This document shows, in pieces, positions 15,661-24,637 of a DNA stretch of 64,000 bases (positions are counted from its first letter, which is position 1; each line of letters starts with the position of its first letter). A program made the translations under genes and the position numbers. This DNA is from Bordetella parapertussis (GTDB taxonomy: Bacteria; Pseudomonadota; Gammaproteobacteria; Burkholderiales; Burkholderiaceae_B), in assembly GCA_945897365.1 (NCBI GenBank), contig CAMDFD010000001.1:62001-126000 (forward strand), given 5' to 3'. The notes beneath the pieces are model-generated. The model was not told where the DNA came from. It was given only the letters and a program-made list of their open reading frames with translations, and ran no database searches.

Positions 15661-17117
15661 CAGAAGTACCCCTCTTGTTTCTTTTTTTCCATACTGGCCG
15701 ATACGTCACTATCGATCGCGCGACCTTGGCGCTCAGAGCTTCGGGCGTTGATGAGCTCAAGGATAATTTCTGGGAGGTTGGAGGCGCTTGATTCGATGGC
15801 ACCGCTAAGCGGGTAGCAGCCAAGCGTTCTGAATCGGACGACTTTTTCGAGAATCTTCTCTCCGGGTAGGAGTCGAAAACGACTATCGTCGACCATTAAG
15901 ATCATTCCGTTACGAACGACTACTGGGCGCTCTTTTGCAAAATACAGGGGCACGACTGGAATGTGTTCTTGATGGATGTATTGCCAGATGTCGAGCTCCG
16001 TCCAGTTGGAGATTGGAAAGACTCGGATGCTTTCTCCGGGGTTCTTTTTTGTGTTGAACAGATTCCACAGCTCGGGGCGCTGCTGTTTGGGATCCCATCG
16101 GTGGGTCTGGCTTCGAAAGGAAAAAATGCGCTCTTTGGCGCGGGACTTTTCCTCGTCTCGACGTGCACCCCCAAAGACCACATCATATTTTTTTTCATCA
16201 AGGGCTTGCTTGAGCCCCTCTGTCTTGGTGATGTCGGTGTGCATGGCTGAGCCATGATCAAAGGGATTGATGTCTTTGGCGATGGCGTCTGGATTGATAT
16301 GCACCCGCAAATCCATGCCGCTGACTTTGGCCATGTGATCGCGAAAGAGATACATCTCCTGAAATTTCCAGCGCGTATCAACATGCAGCAGCGCAAAGGG
16401 TGGTGGCGCAGGATAAAAAGCCTTGCGAGCTAAATGCAACATAACAGAGCTGTCTTTGCCCACGGAGTAAAGCATGACAGGGTTTTCAGCCTCGGCGACT
16501 GCTTCGCGAATGATGTGGATGCTTTCAGCTTCGAGGTGTCTGAGATGAGGTGTGGTGGCGCCGCGCTGTAGATTCGGTGTGGGCAGATTAAGTATCGGTA
16601 GATAGCTAGAGGGAACGAGAGTGACGTGCTCAATCGATCGTGTCTTGCGCAGTAAACCGACCAGGCTGCCATGGGGGAAGACGGCGATGTCTTTGTCCAC
16701 GTGCCGCTGCAACTTGACGAGTCCCTCCAGTATCTCCTCTGTTGTAAGGGTCCGCCCGCTGATGCTCAACGGTAACCAGTAACGACCTCCCCGCGCGTCG
16801 TTAGCGTGGAGGCAAGTTTGACCCGTGGGTAAAGGGGAGAGCTGAATAAAAAGGACAAGTTTGCGTTGACTGCGCGCTTTTTCAACAGCCCATTCCAACA
16901 CTACTTTATTGGCGGGACGGCTCAGCTCGTCCCCGAGTAACGCTTCGTTGAGCTCGCTTGGGAAGAATGCGAGCTCTTGAAGTCGACGCTCAGCGGTGCG
17001 CTTGGTATCTGCTTGACCGAGTGACCGAAGGTGTTGAAAGGCACTGCTGGTGTCCCACACCTTTTGAGCGTCGAGGCCATAAAGTGACTCAGAGCCTTTT
17101 TTTGTCGCAATTTGCAT
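15660..17117 (-). CDS. cysD: Sulfate adenylyltransferase small subunit CysD with a novel N-terminal extension
   Basis: A 485-residue protein; ordinary CysD has about 300. Residues from about 192 onward are a standard CysD: LRHLEAESIHIIREA, PP-loop SVGKDSSV (218-225), FGGARRDEEKSRAKER and the C-terminal GAIESSA...EKKKQEGYF. The first 190 residues match nothing I recognise. They contain no internal methionine start close to the CysD domain, so the extension is part of the gene; it includes KLVLFIQLSPLPTGQ, GRYWLPLSISGRTLTTEEI and DIAVFPHGSLVGLL, suggestive of a small alpha/beta domain. The gene is divergent from cysQ. Confidence 0.92.
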   Translation of the reverse strand: MQIATKKGSESLYGLDAQKVWDTSSAFQHLRSLGQADTKRTAERRLQELAFFPSELNEALLGDELSRPANKVVLEWAVEKARSQRKLVLFIQLSPLPTGQTCLHANDARGGRYWLPLSISGRTLTTEEILEGLVKLQRHVDKDIAVFPHGSLVGLLRKTRSIEHVTLVPSSYLPILNLPTPNLQRGATTPHLRHLEAESIHIIREAVAEAENPVMLYSVGKDSSVMLHLARKAFYPAPPPFALLHVDTRWKFQEMYLFRDHMAKVSGMDLRVHINPDAIAKDINPFDHGSAMHTDITKTEGLKQALDEKKYDVVFGGARRDEEKSRAKERIFSFRSQTHRWDPKQQRPELWNLFNTKKNPGESIRVFPISNWTELDIWQYIHQEHIPVVPLYFAKERPVVVRNGMILMVDDSRFRLLPGEKILEKVVRFRTLGCYPLSGAIESSASNLPEIILELINARSSERQGRAIDSDVSASMEKKKQEGYF

Positions 17118-17124
17118 TTTGTTT

Positions 17125-17170
17125 AAATAAAATAAGAATTTATTTCATGCTAGCATCAAAATAATGAAAT
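17125..17170. promoter_or_regulatory. AT-rich divergent promoter region between cysD and cysQ
   Basis: The 72-base gap holds inverted repeats AAATAA/TTATTT (17125-17130 with 17140-17145) and ATTTCAT/ATGAAAT (17142-17148 with 17164-17170) around GCTAGC. Neither flanking start codon has a Shine-Dalgarno sequence. A CysB-type regulator site is possible but not demonstrable by eye. Confidence 0.3.
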
Positions 17171-17189
17171 TATTTTCATAAAATACAAT

Positions 17190-17999
17190 ATGCGACAAAT
17201 CGATGTGCTTTCACTCTCAGTTTCCCTTCGCAAGATCGCTGCGGATGCGGGTGATGCAGTAATGCGGATTTACCAAGAATACAGTCCGACTGCGGCTCAA
17301 TTAGCCGATAAATCGGATGCGAGTCCCTTGACGATGGCTGATCTTGCTGCGCATCACTTGATTATTGATCGTTTGGCCGACCTCACGCCGGAGATCCCGG
17401 TGGTGTCTGAGGAGGACGATCTTTCACTCGTCCATCGCACTCCAAAGGGCTGTTTTTGGTTGATTGATCCCTTGGACGGAACCAAAGAGTTCTTGGCCCG
17501 TAACGATGAATTCACGGTCAACATCGCCTTGATTTTGGACGGCGAGCCGATCTGGGGTGTTGTATACGCACCGGCTTTGCATCAAATGTTTTGGGGAGGG
17601 CGTGCCTACGGCAGTCACCGATTGACTGGGGAGGTCGCTGAACCAATCCGTGTTGCTCCCCGGGTTTTATCGGACAGTGCGTATCGGGTAGTGGCGAGTA
17701 AGAGCCACCTCAATCAGGAAACCACTTCTTTCATTGAAAAGCTGGGAGCGACGGTCTTGGTTCAGGCGGGTAGCTCTTTGAAGTTTTGCAAGATCGCCGA
17801 AGGGAGTGCTGACGTATATCCCCGTCTTGCCCCGACTTGCGAGTGGGACACCGCTGCGGCGCAGGCAGTCTTAGAAGGGGCAGGAGGCTATGTGTATGAC
17901 ACCTCGGGCGCCCGATTACTTTACGGTAAGCCGGACGTCCTCAATCCGAGTTTCATTGCTGCCTCAATCGATTTTAAGGAACTACGGAGTGGCGCGTGA
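17190..17999 (+). CDS. cysQ: 3'(2'),5'-bisphosphate nucleotidase CysQ
   Basis: A 269-residue member of the inositol monophosphatase superfamily. Metal-binding motifs are present: EED in PVVSEEDD, then LIDPLDGTKEFL (DPLDGT) and the C-terminal CEWDTAAAQ. CysQ converts PAP to AMP; PAP is the by-product released when PAPS is used by sulfotransferases or PAPS reductase. Its placement beside cysD and cysNC completes a module that makes PAPS and recycles its product. It converges on galE with an 18-base overlap of the 3' ends. Confidence 0.92.
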   Translation: MRQIDVLSLSVSLRKIAADAGDAVMRIYQEYSPTAAQLADKSDASPLTMADLAAHHLIIDRLADLTPEIPVVSEEDDLSLVHRTPKGCFWLIDPLDGTKEFLARNDEFTVNIALILDGEPIWGVVYAPALHQMFWGGRAYGSHRLTGEVAEPIRVAPRVLSDSAYRVVASKSHLNQETTSFIEKLGATVLVQAGSSLKFCKIAEGSADVYPRLAPTCEWDTAAAQAVLEGAGGYVYDTSGARLLYGKPDVLNPSFIAASIDFKELRSGA

Positions 18000-18962
18000 G
18001 CGCTCCCAATTCCAAGCATGTGTCACGATGGTATGCAGGGACGGGTATTGCGGTGACCATCCTAGAGCTTCGCGTATTTTTTTGGAGTCGGCGACGAGTC
18101 TAGCGGGATCGCCGGCGCGGCGCGGACCATCGAGGACTGATATGTTTTGCCCTGTGACTTGCTTGGCCGTATCGATGACTTCTTGCACAGAAAATCCTGC
18201 GCCATTCCCAAGGTTGTAAGCCTGTGTGTCAGCGCCTGAAGATAGGCTGCGCAATGCGAGCCAGTGAGCTTGGCAGAGATCCGTGACATGAATGTAGTCC
18301 CGAACACAGGTGCCGTCGGGAGTGTCATAGTCTCGCCCGAATACTGAAATACTTTTGCGGCGACCCGAGGCAGCTTGGAGGACCAATGGGATCAGATGCG
18401 TTTCTGGCTCGTGCCGCTCTCCCAACTCTCCCTCTGGATCTGCGCCCGCTGCATTAAAGTAGCGTAATGACACTGACTTTAATCCATAGGCAACGTCATA
18501 GTCTTTTAGGACTTGCTCAACCATCAATTTGGTATGACCATAGGGATTAATCGGTCGTTGAGGATGGCTTTCATCAATGGTGGCTTGCAATGGCTCACCA
18601 AACGTTGCAGCTGTGGATGAGAAGATAAACTTTTTAACATCTGCCTTGAGCATTGCATTGAGCAGATTCAGTGTGTTGACTACATTGTTTTCGTAGTACT
18701 TGCTCGGCGCTGTCACGGACTCGCCGACTTGAATAAACGATGCGAAGTGCATGACGGCATCGTATTGATTGGCAGAGAAGATTTTTTCTAGTTGCTGTTT
18801 GTCCGCAAGGTCGGCATGGATAAACTCGCCATATTTGACCGCATCGCGATAACCCGTCGACAGGTTATCAAGGGCGGTGACTTTGCAAGACTCCTTGCTT
18901 AGGAGTTTCACCATATGTGAGCCAATGTAGCCCGCACCACCAACAACGAGAATATTCATCAT
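17982..18962 (-). CDS. galE: UDP-glucose 4-epimerase GalE
   Basis: A 326-residue extended short-chain dehydrogenase. NAD-binding GGAGYIGSH (8-16), catalytic FSSTAATFG (114-122), and Y141-K145 (YGHTK) are present. It interconverts UDP-glucose and UDP-galactose, supplying galactose or related sugars for the glycan made by this locus. It lies 84 bases downstream of the PP-loop gene on the same strand and may be the last gene of that operon. The sequence is full length. Confidence 0.93.
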   Translation of the reverse strand: MMNILVVGGAGYIGSHMVKLLSKESCKVTALDNLSTGYRDAVKYGEFIHADLADKQQLEKIFSANQYDAVMHFASFIQVGESVTAPSKYYENNVVNTLNLLNAMLKADVKKFIFSSTAATFGEPLQATIDESHPQRPINPYGHTKLMVEQVLKDYDVAYGLKSVSLRYFNAAGADPEGELGERHEPETHLIPLVLQAASGRRKSISVFGRDYDTPDGTCVRDYIHVTDLCQAHWLALRSLSSGADTQAYNLGNGAGFSVQEVIDTAKQVTGQNISVLDGPRRAGDPARLVADSKKIREALGWSPQYPSLHTIVTHAWNWERSRATP

Positions 18963-19046
18963 AAATTTTTTAATTAGGAGCTTTTCAGTTTGATCGTGTA
19001 GAGCGGAGTATTTTCGCTTTGTTGCTTAAAAAGAGAAATCTACGCG

Positions 19047-20555
19047 TTAATCTTCCTCTGATTTCACCATGGGCTCTGTCACCCATTTAATGGCTGTCAA
19101 AAGGTTGACTAAAGGAACGGCATGCAATGACTCGGCCTCTGGCTTAAACTGATCAGCAAGAATCATCCCGAGCCGTTCGCGAATCGGCTCTTGAAGGAGT
19201 TGGAGATATCCAGGGCGATAGCCAATCAATGGTAGCGGGCCTGGATGTTCGCGTCTCGTATCCTCACGGATCAGTCGGGACTGTCTCAGCGCTCTCCAGC
19301 CCGAAAGATCAAGCAAAGACAGCGGATGTTGCTTCAGAATATACCTAAAAATTTTGGCAGATGGCGTGCTAAGGATCGCTCGCTCGAGTTGAATTTTGAA
19401 GCCCGTATGAACGAAGTGATTCGGCAAGTGAGGGCGCTCTTTGCTACTTCGCGAAGCGTGGACGTCATAGTGGTTTAGCATCCACACGAAATCAACACCC
19501 TGGTCTGCCGGTGATCCACCTAGCGAAAGACTCACCCAAGCCAAGCGTTTGCACTCTGAACACTCGCTGCATGCCTTTAGGGTTTCTGTGATTCGCCAGC
19601 AGGAGCACTGCAGGTCACTGAGATCTCGATAGCGACTTGTCACGAGTTCCTGCACCTGACTACTCTGCAGCGCGACCGTCAATGACCCGTAGTTCAAGCC
19701 ATAAGGCCGGAGTAACGTCGCGATTCCTGCCTGTGTGAGTGCTGAATACATGAAGTGCGAGTGTTGAAGATACCGTCCTTGTTCAACGCTATTGGCAGCT
19801 ACTTCGTTTTCCGAAGCCAGAAAGAGATTTGTAATACCTCGGGCGTAGCAGGAGATCACAAGTGTTGCAGTGTAGAGGAAAGTGTCGGTTAGTTCATTGA
19901 TAGAAAGGGGGTAACCGAGTTCACCTGCAGCGCCATTATTCCACGTCGCCCGTAAATCCGAGAATACTTCAATCAGTTCGACGTTGCGTCGATGCTGCAC
20001 TTCGGCCATCGCCCGGCGACGAAAAGCTGAGTGATGGTCGAGCAGCGGTGGCATGAGTGATGTGGTGCTAACCAACATGGGACGGTACCCCATCTCGCAG
20101 AGTAGTCCGACCTGTGCAAGACTATCCTTTCCGCCGCTAAAGGCTGTGGCGCAAAGATCTGTGGCAGGGAGGGACTGAGGCTGTTGAGATTCGGTGCCCA
20201 TGATGAGCTCGACATCTGGTCGAGGTGTTTTGTCTGGATTCAACGCATCGAGCGTCATTGCATAACTTTTGAGAAGACGCCTCCAGACTTCTGCCTCTCC
20301 GTCATTCAAGCGCAGCGGAAGTCGAATGCGGCAAGGACGTAAAAGCGCCCAGTGTGAGTGAACACATAATAGAAATACGGTCCACCATAAACGCATCGGT
20401 ACCCGCTCTAATGGAATTGATGCGGGAAACTCAAGATAAAAATTGTTTTTCTGGTAGAGCCCTGAGGGCTGTGATTCAATCCAACTGAATTCAGCCCGCT
20501 GCCCGATGAGCTTGGGTGGATAAAGTTCAATTTCCAAGGGTTGTGAGCGCATCAC
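19047..20555 (-). CDS. QueC-like PP-loop ATPase of a glycan locus, function unknown
   Basis: A 502-residue protein. A PP-loop SGGKDSLA begins at residue 140; PP-loop enzymes adenylate a carbonyl or carboxyl group so that nitrogen or sulfur can replace oxygen. A cysteine cluster (C317, C319, C329, C332, C335; in the run CSCWRITETLKACSECSEC) strongly resembles the zinc site of QueC, which makes 7-cyano-7-deazaguanine. The first 130 residues and the last 160 are unlike QueC. It overlaps the aminotransferase stop region by four bases and shares its operon, so the substrate is probably a sugar or sugar-linked acid, not a deazapurine. No function is established. Confidence 0.75.
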   Translation of the reverse strand: MMRSQPLEIELYPPKLIGQRAEFSWIESQPSGLYQKNNFYLEFPASIPLERVPMRLWWTVFLLCVHSHWALLRPCRIRLPLRLNDGEAEVWRRLLKSYAMTLDALNPDKTPRPDVELIMGTESQQPQSLPATDLCATAFSGGKDSLAQVGLLCEMGYRPMLVSTTSLMPPLLDHHSAFRRRAMAEVQHRRNVELIEVFSDLRATWNNGAAGELGYPLSINELTDTFLYTATLVISCYARGITNLFLASENEVAANSVEQGRYLQHSHFMYSALTQAGIATLLRPYGLNYGSLTVALQSSQVQELVTSRYRDLSDLQCSCWRITETLKACSECSECKRLAWVSLSLGGSPADQGVDFVWMLNHYDVHASRSSKERPHLPNHFVHTGFKIQLERAILSTPSAKIFRYILKQHPLSLLDLSGWRALRQSRLIREDTRREHPGPLPLIGYRPGYLQLLQEPIRERLGMILADQFKPEAESLHAVPLVNLLTAIKWVTEPMVKSEED

Positions 20556-21679
20556 GTCATGATCCCAAAGTCGGCCAGCATCTCACACACCTCGTCACAA
20601 ACCGTCTCAATATTCGCTTGGGTTAACCCCAGCCCACTCGGAAGGTAAAAGCCCCGACGTGCAAGCCTTTCAGCCACGGGCCGCGATTTTCCGTCTACTA
20701 CACCTAGTTTTTTCAGTACGGGTTGCTCATGCATTGGCCAAAAGAAGGGCCGTGTGCCGATGCCGCGTTTGGCTAGACGGTTCATCGCTTCGGTCGCATC
20801 TAACGGTGCATCATCGTTAAGTGTGAGGCCATATACCCAATAGATGTTCTCAGCATATTCTGTGTGGGCCGGTTGTTGGGTGATTGCGCCGAAGCGGCCC
20901 AGACGCTCTGAGTAATGCTGACCCATGGCCTGCTTAATGCCGATGAAACGATCCCACTGGGCAAGTTGCGCTACGCCAACTGCTGCCTGGAGGTTACTCA
21001 TTCGGTAGTTCCAGCCGAGACTTTCATGTACGAACCGTCTGCCTTCCGCAAAGCAGAGATTACGCAGGCTGCGGCATCTTTCAGCGATGGCAGGATCGTC
21101 AGTAACAACCATGCCGCCCTCACCAGTGGTGATCAGTTTGTTAGCGTAAAAACTAAAAGTTGAGACGTCGCCGAAGCTACCGCATGGTTGCCCTCGATAT
21201 TTCAAACCATGGGCCTCGGCCGCATCCTCTATGACATGTAAGCCGTATTGATTGGCGAGCATCATCAAGGGTTCCATATCTACGGGTAGACCATAGGTAT
21301 GGACTGCCATGATGGCCTTGGTGCGATGATTTACGAGTGACTTGATCTGATCGACGGCCATATTCCAAGTGCTTGGGTCGCTGTCGACAAATATCGGAGT
21401 TGCTCCTGCTCTTAGGACAGCTGCTGCGCAGGAGATGATGGTGAACGTGGGCATGATCACCTCGTCTCCAGGACCTAGCCCAAGCGCAGCGACTGCTACC
21501 TCAAGTGCCGCCGAGCCACTGCTGACGGCTACGCAATGCGCTCGCCCGATACGGGCGGAAAAGTCGCGCTCGAACTGCTCGACAAACTTCCCTTCTGCTG
21601 AAAGCCAGCCTGTGTCGATACATTCCTTGAGGTAGCGTGATTCAGCACCATCGAGTAGCGGTGTGTTAACGGGGATCAT
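20552..21679 (-). CDS. DegT/DnrJ/EryC1/StrS family sugar aminotransferase
   Basis: A 375-residue PLP enzyme. SSGSAALE (53-60), EDAAEAHG (151-158) and the PLP lysine K181 in YANKLITTGEGG are all present. Family members transfer an amino group from glutamate to a keto sugar nucleotide. The ATGA overlap with the cupin-like gene before it and with the PP-loop gene after it ties the three together, so an amino sugar is probably made here and then modified. The exact sugar cannot be read from the sequence. Confidence 0.9.
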   Translation of the reverse strand: MIPVNTPLLDGAESRYLKECIDTGWLSAEGKFVEQFERDFSARIGRAHCVAVSSGSAALEVAVAALGLGPGDEVIMPTFTIISCAAAVLRAGATPIFVDSDPSTWNMAVDQIKSLVNHRTKAIMAVHTYGLPVDMEPLMMLANQYGLHVIEDAAEAHGLKYRGQPCGSFGDVSTFSFYANKLITTGEGGMVVTDDPAIAERCRSLRNLCFAEGRRFVHESLGWNYRMSNLQAAVGVAQLAQWDRFIGIKQAMGQHYSERLGRFGAITQQPAHTEYAENIYWVYGLTLNDDAPLDATEAMNRLAKRGIGTRPFFWPMHEQPVLKKLGVVDGKSRPVAERLARRGFYLPSGLGLTQANIETVCDEVCEMLADFGIMT

Positions 21680-22128
21680 GTGCCATCACCTCGGATCGTG
21701 ATCAATGCAGGATCGGGCACCGCGAAAGTCGTCTTATCTGCAGCGCCGAGGTATGGGCCCTGCTTGATCTCAAGCATCTCAGTCGCCTCTAACACCTGAA
21801 ATCCATGCCCGCCGGAAATCAAGAGTACAACGTCGAAGGGAAGCAATACTCGGCTTTCGCAATATTCCTGTGACAGGGTGTAGAAGTCCACCCGAAGTTG
21901 ACCACGAAGAATGACGAGTACTTCGTGGGTGTGATGAACAGTTCTGGCCGTCGTGTTGTGAAGATGAGGTTTGATGATATGGTCTTTGGGCAATCGCATA
22001 TAGCCGAGTTGCTGAGTGCATACATCAGGTGTAAAGAAATGGGTGCCTTCTTCACGAAAATGCCGTCGCAATATCAGCGCCAGCAATTGCCCGTCGTGTT
22101 CGATTCTCTCGAGGTGAGGCACATTCAT
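21676..22128 (-). CDS. Cupin-like protein of polysaccharide loci
   Basis: A 150-residue protein with a single jelly-roll-like domain: KPHLHNTTARTVHHTHEVLVI, broken here as KPHLHN then HHTHEVL, followed by LRVDFY, FDVVLLISGGHGFQ and EIKQGPY. Histidines and a glutamate are placed as in metal-binding cupins. It resembles small proteins of unknown function encoded in O-antigen and capsule clusters, distinct from the FdtA sugar isomerases. Overlaps of four bases with both neighbours couple it to the aminotransferase and the GT4 gene. A role in making or binding the modified sugar is inference. Confidence 0.65.
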   Translation of the reverse strand: MNVPHLERIEHDGQLLALILRRHFREEGTHFFTPDVCTQQLGYMRLPKDHIIKPHLHNTTARTVHHTHEVLVILRGQLRVDFYTLSQEYCESRVLLPFDVVLLISGGHGFQVLEATEMLEIKQGPYLGAADKTTFAVPDPALITIRGDGT

Positions 22129-23420
22129 ATTGGCATATTGAGAGGGGTGGTTGAGTTGATTCTACTTCCAATTGGTACACCGAGACGATGGTAGAGTTTG
22201 CCGAGGCTCTGCACGTGAGCATCAGCAGAAAAGCGGCGCTCAAAAGTGCGGCGTGCCGCTGATCCAATGTTCCTGCGATGGGCCGGATCTTTTAGAAGCG
22301 ATTCAATGGCATCAGCTAGCCCAGCGCTATTCCCAGGTTCTACAAGAAGACCGTCTACACCGTGACAGATGTCTTCCGGTACTCCGTCGACGCCAGATGC
22401 GACGATCGCACATCCTGCTTGCATCGCCTCCAGCAATGCGAGCGAGCCACTCTCTTCTCTGAGCGACGGTAATACAAAAATATCAGCTGCGTTGAGGTAT
22501 GGCATGACCTCGGGTACGAGACCCGCAAAGACAACTTTATCCGTTAGTTTCAGCTGGTGAGCCAACCTCCGATTCGCTGCGAGCAGAGGCCCGCCTCCCA
22601 ATATGCAGGCGTGAAAGTCAACGCCCTTTTGATGCAGGAACGCAAGGGCGTATAGAAGCTTATCTATGCCCTTCTTTGGCTTCTGGAGAGTGATCGCGAT
22701 CATCAGCGGGGGGGCTGGTTTTGGCATTGTCAGGCATTGAGTGGCGGGTAACTTATTTACCGAATCAAGTATGAAGGCCGACTCCGGCGAGTATTCGATC
22801 CGCTCGGCCTTATGTCCCAAGTCATGATGGTGTGCCAATAGTTGACGCACGCTTTCGTAATTGACCGCCACGGCATCCGCGCCAAGAAGGGCTCTATATT
22901 CGAGAGGAGTAATATGTTTACGGATACGCCGCCATTCGAGCCACTGCGCAAGACATTTTAGCGGCTGATAGGCGCTTGTAGCACGAAGTTGGGCCAGCGC
23001 CTCTTCCTCGTAGACGGTGTACATGGACATCAGATGAGGGACAAAAAATCCACTTTCTAGCCATTGGGCGCGTAGCAGATCACCAACATAGCCCCAAACA
23101 CCGAAACTATGAATCAGTGTCGGTGGCGCCCCCGGGTCCTTGTCGCCAGTGGCCGCCGCAATCAGCGCCGGAGCGTGAAAAGCAACCTCAGTTTGGCGGC
23201 ATGGGCGCCCCTCGTGAGGCACCCGCCGCACCAGCCCAAAGTCGCATACTTGGTTTCCACTCATGCTGCTTACACAATAAATCTGTACGTCACAGCCCAA
23301 CGCAGTGGCTGCCCGAGCCGTAGCACGGACATAGCTGGAGTGACCGCCGCCAATCTCCTCAGTTGGATCTCGTCCTCCGAGAAAAAGAACTTTTGGTGCT
23401 GTCATGGATCGGTTGCTCAT
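22125..23420 (-). CDS. Glycosyltransferase family 4
   Basis: A 431-residue GT-B enzyme. The N-terminal EEIGGGHSSYVRA is the acceptor-side loop typical of GT4, and FVLPSLREESGSLALLEAM contains the EX7E motif that holds the nucleotide sugar. I chose the ATG at 23418-23420 because it overlaps the GT2 stop as ATGA; the frame runs 27 codons further upstream but into the GT2 gene. It transfers a sugar to the growing glycan in the cytoplasm. Confidence 0.88.
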   Translation of the reverse strand: MSNRSMTAPKVLFLGGRDPTEEIGGGHSSYVRATARAATALGCDVQIYCVSSMSGNQVCDFGLVRRVPHEGRPCRQTEVAFHAPALIAAATGDKDPGAPPTLIHSFGVWGYVGDLLRAQWLESGFFVPHLMSMYTVYEEEALAQLRATSAYQPLKCLAQWLEWRRIRKHITPLEYRALLGADAVAVNYESVRQLLAHHHDLGHKAERIEYSPESAFILDSVNKLPATQCLTMPKPAPPLMIAITLQKPKKGIDKLLYALAFLHQKGVDFHACILGGGPLLAANRRLAHQLKLTDKVVFAGLVPEVMPYLNAADIFVLPSLREESGSLALLEAMQAGCAIVASGVDGVPEDICHGVDGLLVEPGNSAGLADAIESLLKDPAHRRNIGSAARRTFERRFSADAHVQSLGKLYHRLGVPIGSRINSTTPLNMPI

Positions 23421-24637
23421 GTCCTTGAAGATTTCCCCCAAAAACGAAGCTTTTTTGCAATATACCGAGCCGGCGCTGTCATACGCCAGCTTGTTGAACA
23501 CTCAATAGACTCTAATCTTGTACGCAAGTCGTGAATTAAGGCATCCTTTTCTAGAGCGGTTATTTCCAACAACGATACTTTTGTGGCTAGCTCACCTGGC
23601 TCAAACAATAAAGAATGATATTTTGCTTGGAGATGATGCGTCATCTTTAATACATTCTCCAGACCAGAAAAATCGACAAGATTTTTTGTATCAATTTCAT
23701 TTGTAGTCGGTTCATTGACCTCGATAAATGAATCAACTGCCATTTCGAGTGCGGCGGTTAAGGAGTGATCATCCACAGTGTTTGGCAAGCAGTCGACTTG
23801 CTCGCCTTCTGGTAATGCCCCAAATGAATGGTTACGCCAGTAAGTTTCGAGACCGCCAGCCAATTCCAACTGATAAAGAGCTTGATTCTGCCAGCCGTGA
23901 TTCGGAGGGTAACCCTCCTCTATCACTAATCTCCCATGCTCCGCTTTGAGCTTGAGTCTGCGCTTGCTTAATAAAGGGACATGTCCTACACGAAGTACTG
24001 AAGGATCTATTTTTTGTTCTACTAACTTTAGCTCTGCGTTGACACCGTGCGCACCTGCCGTTAATAAATGGGCGTACTCACCACGAACAATAATCTTTTG
24101 AGGAAAGGGTACGTCAAAATAGTTGACATGCCCCTTTTCGATCAATTTAGCTAGAATTTCTCCAGGATGATTAATAAAAATGCAAGGGACTGATCGTTTC
24201 TTAATATTCTTATATGAACGAATTTCTAAGTCGTTCATATCATGTGGCGTGACCCACTGATCTAATTCATATCTTATGGCGCCTACATTCTTTGGAATAG
24301 ACTCCAGCAATTGAATGAAAGAGGTTTTCTTTGGATATAAAAGAAATTCATCAGCATCAAATACGTATACCCAATCATACTCATGTGCATTGATGCTAGA
24401 CAGAATAATGGCCAAAGATACTTCTTGAAAGTAGGACTTTATTTTTAGGTTAATAATGGTAATTCGTTTCGGCCACTTTAACTTTAGGCGCAGTAATCCA
24501 TTGTAAGTTTCATCAGAACTTGCATGATTAACAACAACGATATGATCAATATCACAACTCAATGCATGAGTAATCGCGAGTCCCAATAAAGGCCACTCAT
24601 TTTTGGCCATCACATAGCCTAATACGCGGATAGTCAT
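23417..24637 (-). CDS. Glycosyltransferase family 2-like protein with C-terminal helix
   Basis: A 406-residue GT-A enzyme. VLGYVMAKNEWPLL opens a Glyco_tranf_2_4-like domain, VVNHASSDET follows, and YVFDADEFLL holds the DXD metal motif near residue 93. Residues about 335-385 are predicted helical or coiled coil, followed by the CSTSWRMTAPARYIA tail common in bacterial GTs. The gene is visibly richer in A and T than the core genes around the locus, with many lysine and isoleucine codons, which suggests transfer. It is flanked by four-base overlaps. Confidence 0.82.
   Translation of the reverse strand: MTIRVLGYVMAKNEWPLLGLAITHALSCDIDHIVVVNHASSDETYNGLLRLKLKWPKRITIINLKIKSYFQEVSLAIILSSINAHEYDWVYVFDADEFLLYPKKTSFIQLLESIPKNVGAIRYELDQWVTPHDMNDLEIRSYKNIKKRSVPCIFINHPGEILAKLIEKGHVNYFDVPFPQKIIVRGEYAHLLTAGAHGVNAELKLVEQKIDPSVLRVGHVPLLSKRRLKLKAEHGRLVIEEGYPPNHGWQNQALYQLELAGGLETYWRNHSFGALPEGEQVDCLPNTVDDHSLTAALEMAVDSFIEVNEPTTNEIDTKNLVDFSGLENVLKMTHHLQAKYHSLLFEPGELATKVSLLEITALEKDALIHDLRTRLESIECSTSWRMTAPARYIAKKLRFWGKSSRT

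Noticed and set aside
22125..23501. Longer reading of the GT4 gene (458 residues)
   Set aside because: The extra 27 codons lie inside the GT2 gene, while the inner ATG forms a four-base overlap with the GT2 stop like the other genes of the operon.
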